Source: Candidatus Kryptoniota bacterium
GTDB lineage: Bacteria; Bacteroidota; Ignavibacteria; Kryptoniales; JAKASW01
Reading direction: 5' to 3'
DNA: 64,000 bases
Assembly: GCA_036567965.1 (NCBI GenBank)
Contig: DATCTN010000021.1
Span: 220,221-284,220 of the forward strand
Shown here: one piece after another, positions 1 to 8,592 of the stretch
How the letters are laid out: the number at the start of each line of letters is the position of its first letter
Numbering within the stretch: position 1 is the stretch's first letter
Made by a program: the position numbers and the translations under genes
The notes under the pieces: model-generated
Told to the model about the DNA's origin: nothing
Databases searched by the model: none
The model's input: only the letters and a program-made list of their open reading frames with translations

Positions 1-807
1 CCCGGTTGGAGGCTGGTATATCAACTCAGGAGTTCGGTGGGTACTTCGAGACACCCAGTATTTGGCAGGAGGACTCTGGTTGTTGGTATGGATCAGAGGG
101 CCATCGAGCTGATACGGAAGATGCGGGGCAGGATTGCGATGGGCTTTGATATTATCGGCGTGGTCTCGGAAGGAGTGACTGATGAAGCCAGGCTTCTCGG
201 GATCAAAGTCGTGGGTACTTTAAGCGAACTTCCCGAAATTGTTCGTGAGAGGCGAGCGGACGACGTTGTCTTCGCTTCAGGCCGGATCTCTTATGCGCAG
301 GTTCTCCAGGCTGTCGCCAGTGTCAGGGACAAGGGGGTACATTTCAAACTTGTGCCCGACACGATGGACGTAATAATCGGCAAAACTTATGTCGATGGGC
401 TGGCGGATGTTCCGCTGGTGGATATCAACTACAGCATCAATCGGCGCCGCAACAAGATCTTGAAGCGTAGCTTTGACATTTTCTTTGTCCTGGTTGCGGG
501 AATGATCCTGCTTCCCGCGAGATTGTTCAAACGCGACTCTACCGCGGCGAGGGTCTTCGGTAATCTATCGCGGGTCCTGAACGGAAGCTGGTCCGTTGTC
601 GGTCGCTCCGAGTATTACCCGCAGGGAGGCGACGAGATTTTCGGGAAGCTGGGAATCACAGGTGTAGTACAGCTCAATCGAGGCCAAACCCTTTCCGAGG
701 AAGAAGTGGAAAAACTGTATGTCTACTACGCCCGAAATCAATCGATTTGGCTGGACCTAGAGATAATCGCCAAGAGCTTCCTCCAGCTTCTCACGCCCGC
801 CGCTTAA
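1..807 (+). CDS. Sugar transferase (undecaprenyl-phosphate sugar phosphotransferase-like), 5' truncated by window edge
   Basis: The frame is open from base 1, so the true start lies outside the window; the GTG at 37 is only the first start-like codon. The visible protein has a Rossmann-like NAD/CoA-binding segment (VVGMDQRAIELI, then IIGVVSEG), as in the middle part of WbaP/EpsL-type enzymes. A C-terminal stretch resembles the bacterial sugar transferase family: the KRSFDIFFVL membrane helix, a GSWSVVGR motif standing in for the usual MSLVGPRP, then GITGVVQLNRG and the terminal SIWLDLEIIAKSF. The family moves a sugar-1-phosphate onto undecaprenyl phosphate at the inner membrane to start exopolysaccharide or O-antigen synthesis. 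The catalytic region is shorter and more divergent than usual, so activity is uncertain. It may be the C-terminal part of a larger glycosyltransferase fusion. Confidence 0.7.
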   Translation, partial: PGWRLVYQLRSSVGTSRHPVFGRRTLVVGMDQRAIELIRKMRGRIAMGFDIIGVVSEGVTDEARLLGIKVVGTLSELPEIVRERRADDVVFASGRISYAQVLQAVASVRDKGVHFKLVPDTMDVIIGKTYVDGLADVPLVDINYSINRRRNKILKRSFDIFFVLVAGMILLPARLFKRDSTAARVFGNLSRVLNGSWSVVGRSEYYPQGGDEIFGKLGITGVVQLNRGQTLSEEEVEKLYVYYARNQSIWLDLEIIAKSFLQLLTPAA

Positions 808-851
808 ACTCCGATTCCAAAAGAAGTACCGATCAAGCATTATATTCCCCC

Positions 852-882
852 TTGACATTGGAAACTCAAAACACTAAATTAG
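852..882 (+). promoter_or_regulatory. Promoter of the TetR/efflux operon
   Basis: A perfect TTGACA lies at 852-857 and TAAATT at 875-880, with a 17-bp spacer. Read the Bacteroidota way it is TTG, 20 bp, then TAAATTAG, close to TAnnTTTG. Transcription would begin within a few bases of the ATG at 888, giving a very short or leaderless mRNA. Confidence 0.6.
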
Positions 883-887
883 TTTCC
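860..887. promoter_or_regulatory. Inverted repeat, probable TetR operator
   Basis: A perfect 7-bp inverted repeat, GGAAACT (860-866) and AGTTTCC (881-887), has a 14-bp centre. It overlaps the spacer and -10 element of the promoter and ends at the base before the TetR start codon. This is the expected position for an autoregulatory operator. Binding is inferred. Confidence 0.55.
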
Positions 888-1472
888 ATGGTATCAGACG
901 AATCTGAAGTAAAGCAAGCCATAGTCGAGCTCGCGTACAAGAAGTTCAGTCAACACGGCTTCAAGCGGATCACGATGGACGAGATCGCGACCGAACTCGC
1001 GATCAGCAAAAAGACCGTCTATAAACATTTCGCGAGCAAAGAGACGATCCTCGAAGAGATAGTGAATCAAAGAGTTAAACGCGGAGAAGAGGCGTTTAAA
1101 GCCCTCCTGGCGGACAACGGCCCCGCGGATGATCGGATCAAGCGGGTCGCTGAGATGTTTCCGAGATTTGTCGATCCAGATTGGCAAAGACTTATGGCCG
1201 ACGTCGTGCATAGCGTCCCATCGGTTTCAAAAAAAATTCAGGCAATCCTCACGTATTTCATAACTAAAGTAGCTCCAAGCATAATCAGGGAAGGACAGAA
1301 ACAGGGAACTGTCCGCAAGGATCTAAATATCGACCTGTTTGTCATTGCTTACCTGGGGGCAGCAAAGGAACTCTTTAATTCCGACTTCCTCGCGAGACAT
1401 TCTGTTACCGAAGAGGTATTACCGAAGCAACTGTTCAAGATCTTTATGGAAGGAGTGTTAGTAAGAAAGTGA
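888..1472 (+). CDS. TetR/AcrR family transcriptional regulator
   Basis: Predicted 194-aa repressor. The N-terminus carries the TetR DNA-binding helix-turn-helix (about residues 29-50, MDEIATELAISKKTVYKHF), followed by an all-helical ligand/dimer domain of unknown specificity. I chose the ATG at 888 rather than the longer frame because it gives the normal family N-terminus and sits directly behind a promoter and inverted repeat. The stop overlaps the GTG of the efflux lipoprotein gene, so repressor and pump are co-transcribed. By analogy with E. coli CecR (YbiH) upstream of ybhGFSR, it probably represses its own operon until an effector drug or metabolite binds. Confidence 0.9.
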   Translation: MVSDESEVKQAIVELAYKKFSQHGFKRITMDEIATELAISKKTVYKHFASKETILEEIVNQRVKRGEEAFKALLADNGPADDRIKRVAEMFPRFVDPDWQRLMADVVHSVPSVSKKIQAILTYFITKVAPSIIREGQKQGTVRKDLNIDLFVIAYLGAAKELFNSDFLARHSVTEEVLPKQLFKIFMEGVLVRK

Positions 1473-2449
1473 GTTTTAATATTCGTGTCGTGACTACCGC
1501 AGTGATCCTGGCTGCCGCAGTCTCTCTCGTTGGATGCAGCTCCAGCTCGGATAAGGACGATGTGTCAGCGACCGGAACGATCGAGGCAACCGAGAGTTCA
1601 ATTGCAGCGCAAGTACCGGGCCGTATTATGAAGGTCAATTACGAAGAGGGGGCAATCGTAAAGAAGGGTGACACGCTCGCGGAAATAGACCACCGCTCGA
1701 TCGTTCAACAAGTGAACCAAGCTCAGGCGGCTCTCACTATGGCCAGCCAACAGTATGACATGCTTGTCAAAGGCGCCAGAAGTGAGGACTTGAGAGTAGC
1801 GGAAGAGGGTGTCAAACAAGCGGAAGCGAATTTCAACCTGGCGAACCTCGCAATGGAGCGCACAACGAAACTGTTTAGTGACCACAGCGTTTCGCAATCC
1901 CAGATGGACGCGGCCCAGGCACAGTATGAGGTCGCTTCGGCACAGATGCAATCGGCAAAACAGACTCTCGAGAAGATGCAGCATTTTGCCAGACCCGAGG
2001 AAATCAGGACCGCGGCCGCGCAGGTCGAGCAGGCACAAGCTGCACTCGATTATGCGACGATATCGCTTGAGCATTCCTACGTTTTGAATCCAATCGACGG
2101 AACTGTGCTGGAAAGACTTGTAGAGGTTGGAGATTACGCGAACGTCGGCACGCCCATCTACACTGTCGCTGATCTCCGGATGATGAAGATGACTGTCTAC
2201 GTGAACGAGGTCGACCTGGCAAAGATTAGACTAGGTAACGGAGCTAAAGTGGTACTCGATGGCATGCCGAACCACCCATTCGACGGAAAAGTAATCTATA
2301 TCTCTCCGACCGCCGAGTTCACCCCGAAGAACGTCGAAACCAAGGAAGACCGTATCAAACTTGTATTCGCTGTAAAGATCGGCATACCTAATCCGGATAA
2401 TTATTTAAAGGCCGGCCTGCCTGCTGACGCTTCCATATACACCAAATGA
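1469..2449 (+). CDS. HlyD/MFP-family periplasmic adaptor lipoprotein
   Basis: This 326-aa membrane-fusion protein should bridge the inner-membrane ABC permeases and the TolC channel. The N-terminus has a signal peptide ending in a lipobox (SLVGC, Cys23), so it is probably a lipoprotein. Next come a lipoyl/biotinyl-like half (IAAQVPGRIMKVNYEEGAIVKKGD), a long coiled-coil hairpin rich in Gln/Ala (about residues 75-190), the second lipoyl half (NPIDGTVLERLVEVGD) and a beta-barrel domain. The start is GTG, overlapping the tetR stop; an AAGGAG lies 13 bases upstream. It overlaps the following ATPase gene by 4 bases. It corresponds to YbhG in the E. coli system. Confidence 0.9.
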   Translation: MSFNIRVVTTAVILAAAVSLVGCSSSSDKDDVSATGTIEATESSIAAQVPGRIMKVNYEEGAIVKKGDTLAEIDHRSIVQQVNQAQAALTMASQQYDMLVKGARSEDLRVAEEGVKQAEANFNLANLAMERTTKLFSDHSVSQSQMDAAQAQYEVASAQMQSAKQTLEKMQHFARPEEIRTAAAQVEQAQAALDYATISLEHSYVLNPIDGTVLERLVEVGDYANVGTPIYTVADLRMMKMTVYVNEVDLAKIRLGNGAKVVLDGMPNHPFDGKVIYISPTAEFTPKNVETKEDRIKLVFAVKIGIPNPDNYLKAGLPADASIYTK

Positions 2450-3354
2450 TAATCAGAGTAGAAAACCTTACGAAGAAATACGGCGACCTTATCGCAGTCG
2501 ACGAAGTCACTCTGGAAATTCAGCGAGGTGAGCTGGTGGGCATAATCGGGCCCGACGGTGCGGGGAAGACAACCTTCATGCGGATGATCGCCGGGGCGCT
2601 GGAACCCACTTCGGGCAAAATTGTTATCAATGACAAGACTTTTCTTGAAGACCGCCAGCAGCTTAAAGAAGAGATCGGTTACCTTTCTCAGGTAAGTCAG
2701 GCTTACGGCGATCTTACCGTCTGGGAGAACATCGAGTTCTTCGGCAAGATCCATAAGGTGAAGGACTGGGAGCAACGTGGAAACGAGCTGCTGAGATTCG
2801 CGCGCCTAAATGGTTTTAAAAATCGTCTCGGAGATCAGCTCTCCGGCGGTATGCGACAGAAACTTGGAGTTTGCTGCGCGGTAATTCATCAGCCGAAGAT
2901 TCTGATTCTTGATGAACCTACAACAGGAGTCGATCCTGTATCGAGGAGAGAATTGTGGCTCATCCTTGCCACATTCCTCAAGAACTCCATGACGATTCTC
3001 GTCGCTACTCCTTATCTGAACGAAGCTGAAAGATGCAGTAGAGTCGCGCTCTTCAATCAGGGCAAGCTCCTGAGGTACGATTCTGTGGCAGCGCTGACGT
3101 CTGAAACGCACCTTCATGTGTATGAGATTCATTCGAGAAATCTCGGCGAGGCGCATGCCGTTGTTTCGAAATTTAAGTTTGTTGAAAACGTCATAATACT
3201 TGGCGACAGGATAAACTTTGTCACCGATCATCACACGGAGATGGATGTAATGTCCGTGCTCGACGCCGTGAGAAAATCCGTTGATGATAAGGCGGAGATG
3301 AAAGAGATCGGCGCTTCGCTTGACAATATCTTTACAAGTCTGATAAAACAATAA
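2446..3354 (+). CDS. ABC transporter ATPase (first half of a split YbhF-like pair)
   Basis: This 302-aa nucleotide-binding subunit has Walker A GPDGAGKT (35-42), signature LSGGMRQK, Walker B ILILDEPTTGVD, and TPYLNEAE where the H-loop His is expected. The His is replaced by Pro, as I recall for the N-terminal ATPase domain of YbhF-type double ATPases. Its partner at 4768-5688 shows the complementary pattern: intact H-loop and poor signature. The two probably form an asymmetric heterodimer that powers the ABC-2 permeases 5692-7960. Translation is coupled to the adaptor gene by ATGA overlap. Substrate unknown; drug or cation export is the usual role. Confidence 0.9.
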   Translation: MIIRVENLTKKYGDLIAVDEVTLEIQRGELVGIIGPDGAGKTTFMRMIAGALEPTSGKIVINDKTFLEDRQQLKEEIGYLSQVSQAYGDLTVWENIEFFGKIHKVKDWEQRGNELLRFARLNGFKNRLGDQLSGGMRQKLGVCCAVIHQPKILILDEPTTGVDPVSRRELWLILATFLKNSMTILVATPYLNEAERCSRVALFNQGKLLRYDSVAALTSETHLHVYEIHSRNLGEAHAVVSKFKFVENVIILGDRINFVTDHHTEMDVMSVLDAVRKSVDDKAEMKEIGASLDNIFTSLIKQ

Positions 3355-3437
3355 AATGCCGGACGATTGTTCGATTGTATCGGATTACATGCAAAAGGAC
3401 TATCGGCTGTCGGCTAATTCGCACGGAGGAAACTAAA

Positions 3438-4766
3438 GTGAAAAGAGCAATTATTGGGATTGTGTTAATCGGGTGGGCAATGACATCTTCTGCTCAGACA
3501 ACGCTTTCGCTACAAGATGCCATACAAATTGGTCTCGAGAATTCTAAGTCGCTTAAGATATCGCAGCTCAATGTTTCGATTGCACAGGAGAAATCAAATG
3601 AAGTGAATGCAAACCGTTGGGCAAACCTGACACTCAAAGGTGGATACACCAGGTTATCGACTGTTCCTCCGTTCAATGTGACCATTCCGGTGGGAGAGTT
3701 CGGCAATCCGACGCCGCTGTCATTTTCGCTCTATCAGAACCTGTACGATTATTACAATCTGCAACTTCAGCTCCAGCAGCCGATATTCACAGGGTTCACG
3801 CTGCTAAACTCATCGAAGGCAGCCGAGAAGACAGCCGAAGCAGTTACATATGATTCGAAAGCGGATAGATCAAATCTAGAAGTGCAGATCGCGACATCTT
3901 ACTGGAACCTCTACCAGGCAATGGAAGCCGCGCAGTTCATGCAGGAGAACCTTGACCGCACGCAGCTCCATTACAAACAGGCCCAGGACATGTTGAACCA
4001 GGGTATGTTAACGCAGAGCGACGTACTAAGTGTGAAGGTTCAAGTATCAAACGCCCAGTTGATGCTTCTCGACGCTCAGAACAATTTGAGACTGGCGGCG
4101 GTGGCCTTGAATAATGTCCTCGGTGTACCACTAAACAAGGAATACACTATTACCTCGGTCCCTCAGACGGGCGACACGACAATGCAGGATATCGGCGCAT
4201 TGCTCCACACGGCGCTCGAAAACCGAAACGAGCTGCAATCGCTCAAACTGAAGGGACAAGCAGCGGATGCCGCCGTGGCAGCCGCCTGGGGAGCATACCT
4301 GCCGCAGGTAGCTGTCGTCGGAGACTTGTACTATCAACGACCCAACCAGAGGATTCAACCGCCAACCGACGCCTTCAAGAACACCTGGGATGCCGGCGTA
4401 ATGATCAGTCTTCCTATTTGGAACTGGGGGCAGACTGAAGCTAAAGTAGACCAGGCGCGAGCCCAGCGTGAACAAGCCGACCTCGCGTTGAAACAGACTG
4501 CCGACGCAGTGTATCTAGACGTGACCCAGAGTTACCTGAATTTTAAACAGGCAAAAGACAAAATTGCCGTTGCTCAGACGGCTGTTAATGATGCCGAAGA
4601 GAGCTACAGAATTTCGGACCAGAAATTCAAAGTCGGTCTGGTTACAAACACTGATCTGATGGATGCCGAGATCGCACTTCTACAAACAAAACTCAATTAC
4701 ACCCAGGCGCTTACGGGTCTCGAGATAGCGCGCATTAGTCTTGAAAAGGCGACCGGCCAGCTGTAA
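3438..4766 (+). CDS. TolC-family outer membrane efflux protein
   Basis: A 442-aa outer-membrane factor that forms the exit duct of the tripartite pump. It has a signal peptide (VKRAIIGIVLIGWAMTSSAQ), then two homologous OEP halves with the usual LSLQDAIQIGLENS opening, long Ala/Gln-rich helices and a second-half ELQSLKLKGQAADAAVAAA. The start is the GTG at 3438: a GGAGG at 3425-3429 is well placed and it gives a clean signal peptide, whereas the longer frame does not. It lies between the two ATPase genes, which is unusual and supports one dedicated pump. The gap before it (3355-3437) holds no other gene. Confidence 0.92.
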   Translation: MKRAIIGIVLIGWAMTSSAQTTLSLQDAIQIGLENSKSLKISQLNVSIAQEKSNEVNANRWANLTLKGGYTRLSTVPPFNVTIPVGEFGNPTPLSFSLYQNLYDYYNLQLQLQQPIFTGFTLLNSSKAAEKTAEAVTYDSKADRSNLEVQIATSYWNLYQAMEAAQFMQENLDRTQLHYKQAQDMLNQGMLTQSDVLSVKVQVSNAQLMLLDAQNNLRLAAVALNNVLGVPLNKEYTITSVPQTGDTTMQDIGALLHTALENRNELQSLKLKGQAADAAVAAAWGAYLPQVAVVGDLYYQRPNQRIQPPTDAFKNTWDAGVMISLPIWNWGQTEAKVDQARAQREQADLALKQTADAVYLDVTQSYLNFKQAKDKIAVAQTAVNDAEESYRISDQKFKVGLVTNTDLMDAEIALLQTKLNYTQALTGLEIARISLEKATGQL

Positions 4767-4767
4767 G

Positions 4768-5688
4768 ATGGCGCTCGCAATCAAGGCATCGAATCTGACA
4801 AAGAAGTTCGGGGACTTCACTGCTGTTAACGGAATATCATTCGAAGTCGAGGAAGGGAAGATCGTCGGCTTTGTCGGCGCCAACGGCGCGGGCAAGACAA
4901 CGACGATCAAAATGCTTTGTGGATTGTCCAGACCTACGTCCGGAGAGGCACTCGTCGCGGGGATCGACGTAACCCGCCATCCCGAACTGGTCCGCCAGAG
5001 CATCGGTTACATGTCTCAAAGGTTCTCACTCTACAGCGACCTCACCGTCAAGGAGAATATCGAGTTTTACGGCGGGATTTACGGATTGAGCAACAGCATA
5101 CTCAAGGAACGATTTGACTGGGTAGTGGAGGTTGCCGACCTCAAAGGGAGGGAAAATATCCTCACCAAGGATCTGCCGTTGGGATGGCGACAGAGGCTGG
5201 CTCTCGGCTGCGCAGTGCTTCATCAACCGAAGGTCGTCTTTCTGGATGAACCGACAAGCGGAGTGGACCCGGTCATTCGTGATAAGTTCTGGGGATTGAT
5301 AGGAGAATTGTCGCGTGGCGGCGCCACGATGATTGTCACGACGCACCATTTGGAGGAGGCGGAGTTTTGCGAGAGAGTGCTGATGATGCATGGCGGGAAC
5401 ATAGTGGTTTATGGTTCGCCGGAAAACATCAGGCGTGAGTTTGCCGATCTCCCGCTATTTGAAATTGAAACCAATAATCCGGTTCAGGTTTTCAACCTAC
5501 TGGAAGCCGAGCCGTGGGTGACCGAAGCATCGATTCTCGGAGGAAGCGTCCACGTGTTCGCGCAAGCCGATGATCCGGTTGGGTCAATAGAGAAATTCCT
5601 GAACGAGCACAAACAGAAGGGATTCTCCATCACGAAAGCCGCGCCGACTCTCGAAGATATCTTTGTTAACGCGAACAGGGGAAGTTGA
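4768..5688 (+). CDS. ABC transporter ATPase (second half of a split YbhF-like pair)
   Basis: About 306 aa from the ATG at 4768, one base after the tolC stop; the longer frame runs back inside tolC. Walker A is GANGAGKT (37-44) and Walker B VVFLDEPTSGVD. The H-loop TTHHLEEAE is intact. The signature is degenerate, LPLGWRQRL instead of LSGGQ, as in the C-terminal domain of YbhF. With the ATPase at 2446-3354, which has a good signature but no H-loop His, this suggests one canonical and one non-hydrolysing composite site. The C-terminal 80 residues form the extension usual in ABC-2 type ATPases. Confidence 0.9.
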   Translation: MALAIKASNLTKKFGDFTAVNGISFEVEEGKIVGFVGANGAGKTTTIKMLCGLSRPTSGEALVAGIDVTRHPELVRQSIGYMSQRFSLYSDLTVKENIEFYGGIYGLSNSILKERFDWVVEVADLKGRENILTKDLPLGWRQRLALGCAVLHQPKVVFLDEPTSGVDPVIRDKFWGLIGELSRGGATMIVTTHHLEEAEFCERVLMMHGGNIVVYGSPENIRREFADLPLFEIETNNPVQVFNLLEAEPWVTEASILGGSVHVFAQADDPVGSIEKFLNEHKQKGFSITKAAPTLEDIFVNANRGS

Positions 5689-5691
5689 AGA

Positions 5692-6822
5692 GTGTTTGAG
5701 AATGTACTGACGATCTATACTAAGGAATTCAGGCAACTGAAGCGCGACAAGCTTACGCTGGCGGCTATTATCTTTACACCCGTGTTAATGCTCTTGCTCT
5801 ACGGATATGCACTTAATTTTGATGTGAAGCACGTGAGGCTAGGTCTCCTGGATGATTCGCAAACGATGGAAAGCCGTGAACTGGCACAGAAATTCTTCAG
5901 CACGGAATATTTTGATTTTGCCGGGAATGTGTCGGATGAACCCGCGGTTGACAAGTTCATCCAGGATGGTAAGGCTACTGCTGTACTGGTTATTCCGCGC
6001 GATTACGCGAAAGATATCCTGCGCGGCAAATCTACAAACGTTCAAGTCGTCATTGACGGGACAAATTCCAATAATGCCACCATAATCATGGGCTATATCG
6101 AAGGGATTGTCCAGAACTTTTCTCAGGATTTGACTGTGAGGTACATGAACCGGAAGGGGTTCTCAATCTCGTCGGGGGCAATCGACTTTAGACCGAGAGT
6201 CTACTACAATCCAGAGCTTCAAAGTATGAAGTATCTCGTTCCCGGCCTGGTTGCTTTTATCCTGATGGTACTTACCATGCTGATTCCGGCCATTTCCATC
6301 GTTCGTGAAAAGGAACGTGGTACGATGGAACACATTCTGCTTGCGCCTGTAAGACCTCTGGAAGTAATACTTGGAAAGACTCTCCTCTATTTTGTTCTCT
6401 CATTGCTGGCCACCCTCGTCGTAATCACCGTCAGCGTAGTCCTGTTCGGCATCCCGATAAGAGGAAGCGTGATTCTCCTTGTTGCGGTTACAATCCTGTT
6501 TTTGAGCGCAAGTCTGGCGATTGGAATTCTCATATCGACCGCTACTGCAACCCAGGCTCAGGCTTACCTGGCCGCGGGAGCATTGGGGTTTCTACCGAAC
6601 ATGATACTTTCGGGTTTCATATTTCCCATTAGCAGCATGCCTTTCTGGCTGCGGACAATTACTTATCTATTCCCGGGGAGATATTTCATAGCTTCTTTGA
6701 GAGGAATTCTCCTGAAGGGTTCTGGTCTTTTCGATATCTGGGATCAGATTGTTCCGCTTATAATCATTTTCGTTGTCGTCCTGGTGACTGCCTCACGGCG
6801 CACAGCCGCGAAGGGAATTTGA
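5692..6822 (+). CDS. ABC-2 type permease (YbhS/YbhR-like), first subunit
   Basis: A 376-aa inner-membrane permease. One N-terminal helix (LAAIIFTPVLMLLLYGYAL) precedes a large extracytoplasmic domain of about 130 residues (LDDSQTMESRELAQKFF onward). Five C-terminal helices follow, with the typical IVREKERGTMEHILLAPVRPLEVILGK cytoplasmic loop and a LSGFIFPISSMPFWLR segment. It starts with GTG four bases after the ATPase stop, and the next permease follows after one base. It probably heterodimerises with 6824-7960 and is driven by the ATPase pair. Confidence 0.9.
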   Translation: MFENVLTIYTKEFRQLKRDKLTLAAIIFTPVLMLLLYGYALNFDVKHVRLGLLDDSQTMESRELAQKFFSTEYFDFAGNVSDEPAVDKFIQDGKATAVLVIPRDYAKDILRGKSTNVQVVIDGTNSNNATIIMGYIEGIVQNFSQDLTVRYMNRKGFSISSGAIDFRPRVYYNPELQSMKYLVPGLVAFILMVLTMLIPAISIVREKERGTMEHILLAPVRPLEVILGKTLLYFVLSLLATLVVITVSVVLFGIPIRGSVILLVAVTILFLSASLAIGILISTATATQAQAYLAAGALGFLPNMILSGFIFPISSMPFWLRTITYLFPGRYFIASLRGILLKGSGLFDIWDQIVPLIIIFVVVLVTASRRTAAKGI

Positions 6823-6823
6823 G

Positions 6824-7960
6824 ATGAATAGAGTCTTCCATGTCGTGAAAAAAGAGTTCCTCCAGATGCGGCGAGACCGCAGAATGGTCGGGATGCTCTT
6901 TGCTGCTCCGATCCTCCAGCTAGTCCTTCTCGGATATGCAGCGTCGCTCGATATAAAAAACATTCCGATGGTCGTCTGCGATCTGGATAACAGCAAAGAA
7001 AGCAGAGAGCTCATCGAACACTATTCAGGATCGGGATACTTCAATCTTGTCGGTCGTTCCCGGGATATGAATGACATCGACACGTACTTCAGGAGGAGCG
7101 CTGCTGGAATTGCGCTTATCGTGCCGGTCAATTTCGGACGCGACTTGCTGGCGGGGAGGAACCCGCAGCTTGTCGTCGCCGCAGACGGCTCGGATTCAAA
7201 CACAGGAGGCATCGGACTCAGTTACGCCAGTAGTATTGCGGCCAGTTATGCGCGCAACATCCTCGTTAAGCGTGCCGAAATGTTCAACCTGATAAAGAAT
7301 CCTTCAGACCTGCCGCAGGTGACCTCGCAGACCCGGGCCTGGTATAATCAAGATCTGAAAAGCGTAAACTTCATGGTCCCCGGCGTTCTGGTGATGGTCT
7401 TAATGCTTGTCATGACTGTCATCAGCGCTATGGCAATCGTGAAAGAGAAAGAATCCGGCACAATCGAGCAAATAGTAGTCACACCGCTACGCGATTGGGA
7501 GTTTATTCTCGGGAAAATGATCCCGTTCACGATCACTGGCTTCATACAGGTGTCACTCGTTCTGATTGTGGCGGTCTTCTTCTTCAAAATTCCCCTCTCA
7601 GGGAGTTTGCCTGCATTACTCACTCTCAGCGTTCTATTTGTCATCGTCGGACTTGGATTCGGGATATTTGTCTCATCGATATCGAAGACGCAGCAACAGG
7701 CAACAATGGCTGCGCAATTTCTCCTCCTCTTTCCGATGTTGATACTTTCAGGCTTTATTTTCCCGATTGAAAACATGCCGAAGTTCTTCCAGTACGTGAC
7801 TTATATTATCCCGATAAGGTACGCGCTTGAGATAGTCAGGGGAATATTTCTGAAAGGCGACAACTTCGGCGATCTAATACCTCAAACGCTCGCGCTCCTC
7901 GCGATAGGAACAATTGTCCTCTCGCTGAGCGTCAATAGATTCAGGCGTTCGCTTCGCTGA
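6824..7960 (+). CDS. ABC-2 type permease (YbhS/YbhR-like), second subunit
   Basis: A 378-aa paralogue of the preceding permease with the same plan: N-terminal helix (MLFAAPILQLVLLGYAASL), extracytoplasmic domain (VVCDLDNSKESRELIEHYS), and C-terminal helices with IVKEKESGTIEQIVVTPLRDWEFILGK and LSGFIFPIENMPKFF. It is the last gene of the efflux operon and ends 71 bases before a convergent minus-strand gene. I saw no clear intrinsic terminator in that gap. Export of a hydrophobic or cationic compound is inferred from family context. Confidence 0.9.
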   Translation: MNRVFHVVKKEFLQMRRDRRMVGMLFAAPILQLVLLGYAASLDIKNIPMVVCDLDNSKESRELIEHYSGSGYFNLVGRSRDMNDIDTYFRRSAAGIALIVPVNFGRDLLAGRNPQLVVAADGSDSNTGGIGLSYASSIAASYARNILVKRAEMFNLIKNPSDLPQVTSQTRAWYNQDLKSVNFMVPGVLVMVLMLVMTVISAMAIVKEKESGTIEQIVVTPLRDWEFILGKMIPFTITGFIQVSLVLIVAVFFFKIPLSGSLPALLTLSVLFVIVGLGFGIFVSSISKTQQQATMAAQFLLLFPMLILSGFIFPIENMPKFFQYVTYIIPIRYALEIVRGIFLKGDNFGDLIPQTLALLAIGTIVLSLSVNRFRRSLR

Positions 7961-8031
7961 GAAGGAAGTCAATTTATTCTCGGGGCTCAAATCTGCATCG
8001 GGTCCCGCTTACTCCTAAGAGTTTTCCTAAA

Positions 8032-8565
8032 CTATGCTCCCTCGCGTTCGGTCGTCGTCCTCAGCGGTTTTGAAGGAACATTAAGGACGTCCTCCGGGAA
8101 GTATTCGCAAAGGAAAGAGACAATGTCCTTTATAGAGAGTACGGCCTTTGGTTCTCCTTTTGCGTTCACTATCGGAATATGCCTGTAGCCGCCTATGTGC
8201 ATGAGATTGAGGGCGTGACCGATCTCGTCATTCGCCTGAAGCATTTCAGGGTTCGGAGTGTCGTACTGTTTGACCTTGACCGCCGACAAGTCGTTCTTCG
8301 TGCCGGCCAACTTGTAAAGGAGATCTCGCTCCGTGAATATCCCTACGACTTTCTTTGAGTCCACTACGAGGAGACATCCCATCTTGTGCGACTTCATGAG
8401 CTCGATCGCCTCCAGGACACTCGATTCAGGTGAAATGGAAATCGCGTCCTGAAGTCTTACTGATTTTATTGGCAATCTCAGGACGTCGTTTGAGAGAACC
8501 TTCTCACGGCGCTTTGGGTCCTCATACATTTCCTGAAGCTCATCATCCATCTCGTGTTCAGACAT
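8032..8565 (-). CDS. CBS-domain pair protein
   Basis: A 177-aa soluble protein with two CBS motifs: the first about residues 37-95 (AISISPESSVLEAIELMKSHKMGCLLVVDSKKVVGIFTERDLL), the second about 105-165 (TPNPEMLQANDEIGHALNLMHIGGYRHIPIVNAKGEPKAVLSIKDIV). Such pairs bind adenine nucleotides and act as regulatory or sensory modules. No catalytic domain is attached. It lies 27 bases downstream of the SDR gene and is probably in the same transcript. The partner it regulates cannot be told from context. Confidence 0.85.
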   Translation of the reverse strand: MSEHEMDDELQEMYEDPKRREKVLSNDVLRLPIKSVRLQDAISISPESSVLEAIELMKSHKMGCLLVVDSKKVVGIFTERDLLYKLAGTKNDLSAVKVKQYDTPNPEMLQANDEIGHALNLMHIGGYRHIPIVNAKGEPKAVLSIKDIVSFLCEYFPEDVLNVPSKPLRTTTEREGA

Positions 8566-8592
8566 TTTGCACCTCCAGATTTATTTCTACTC

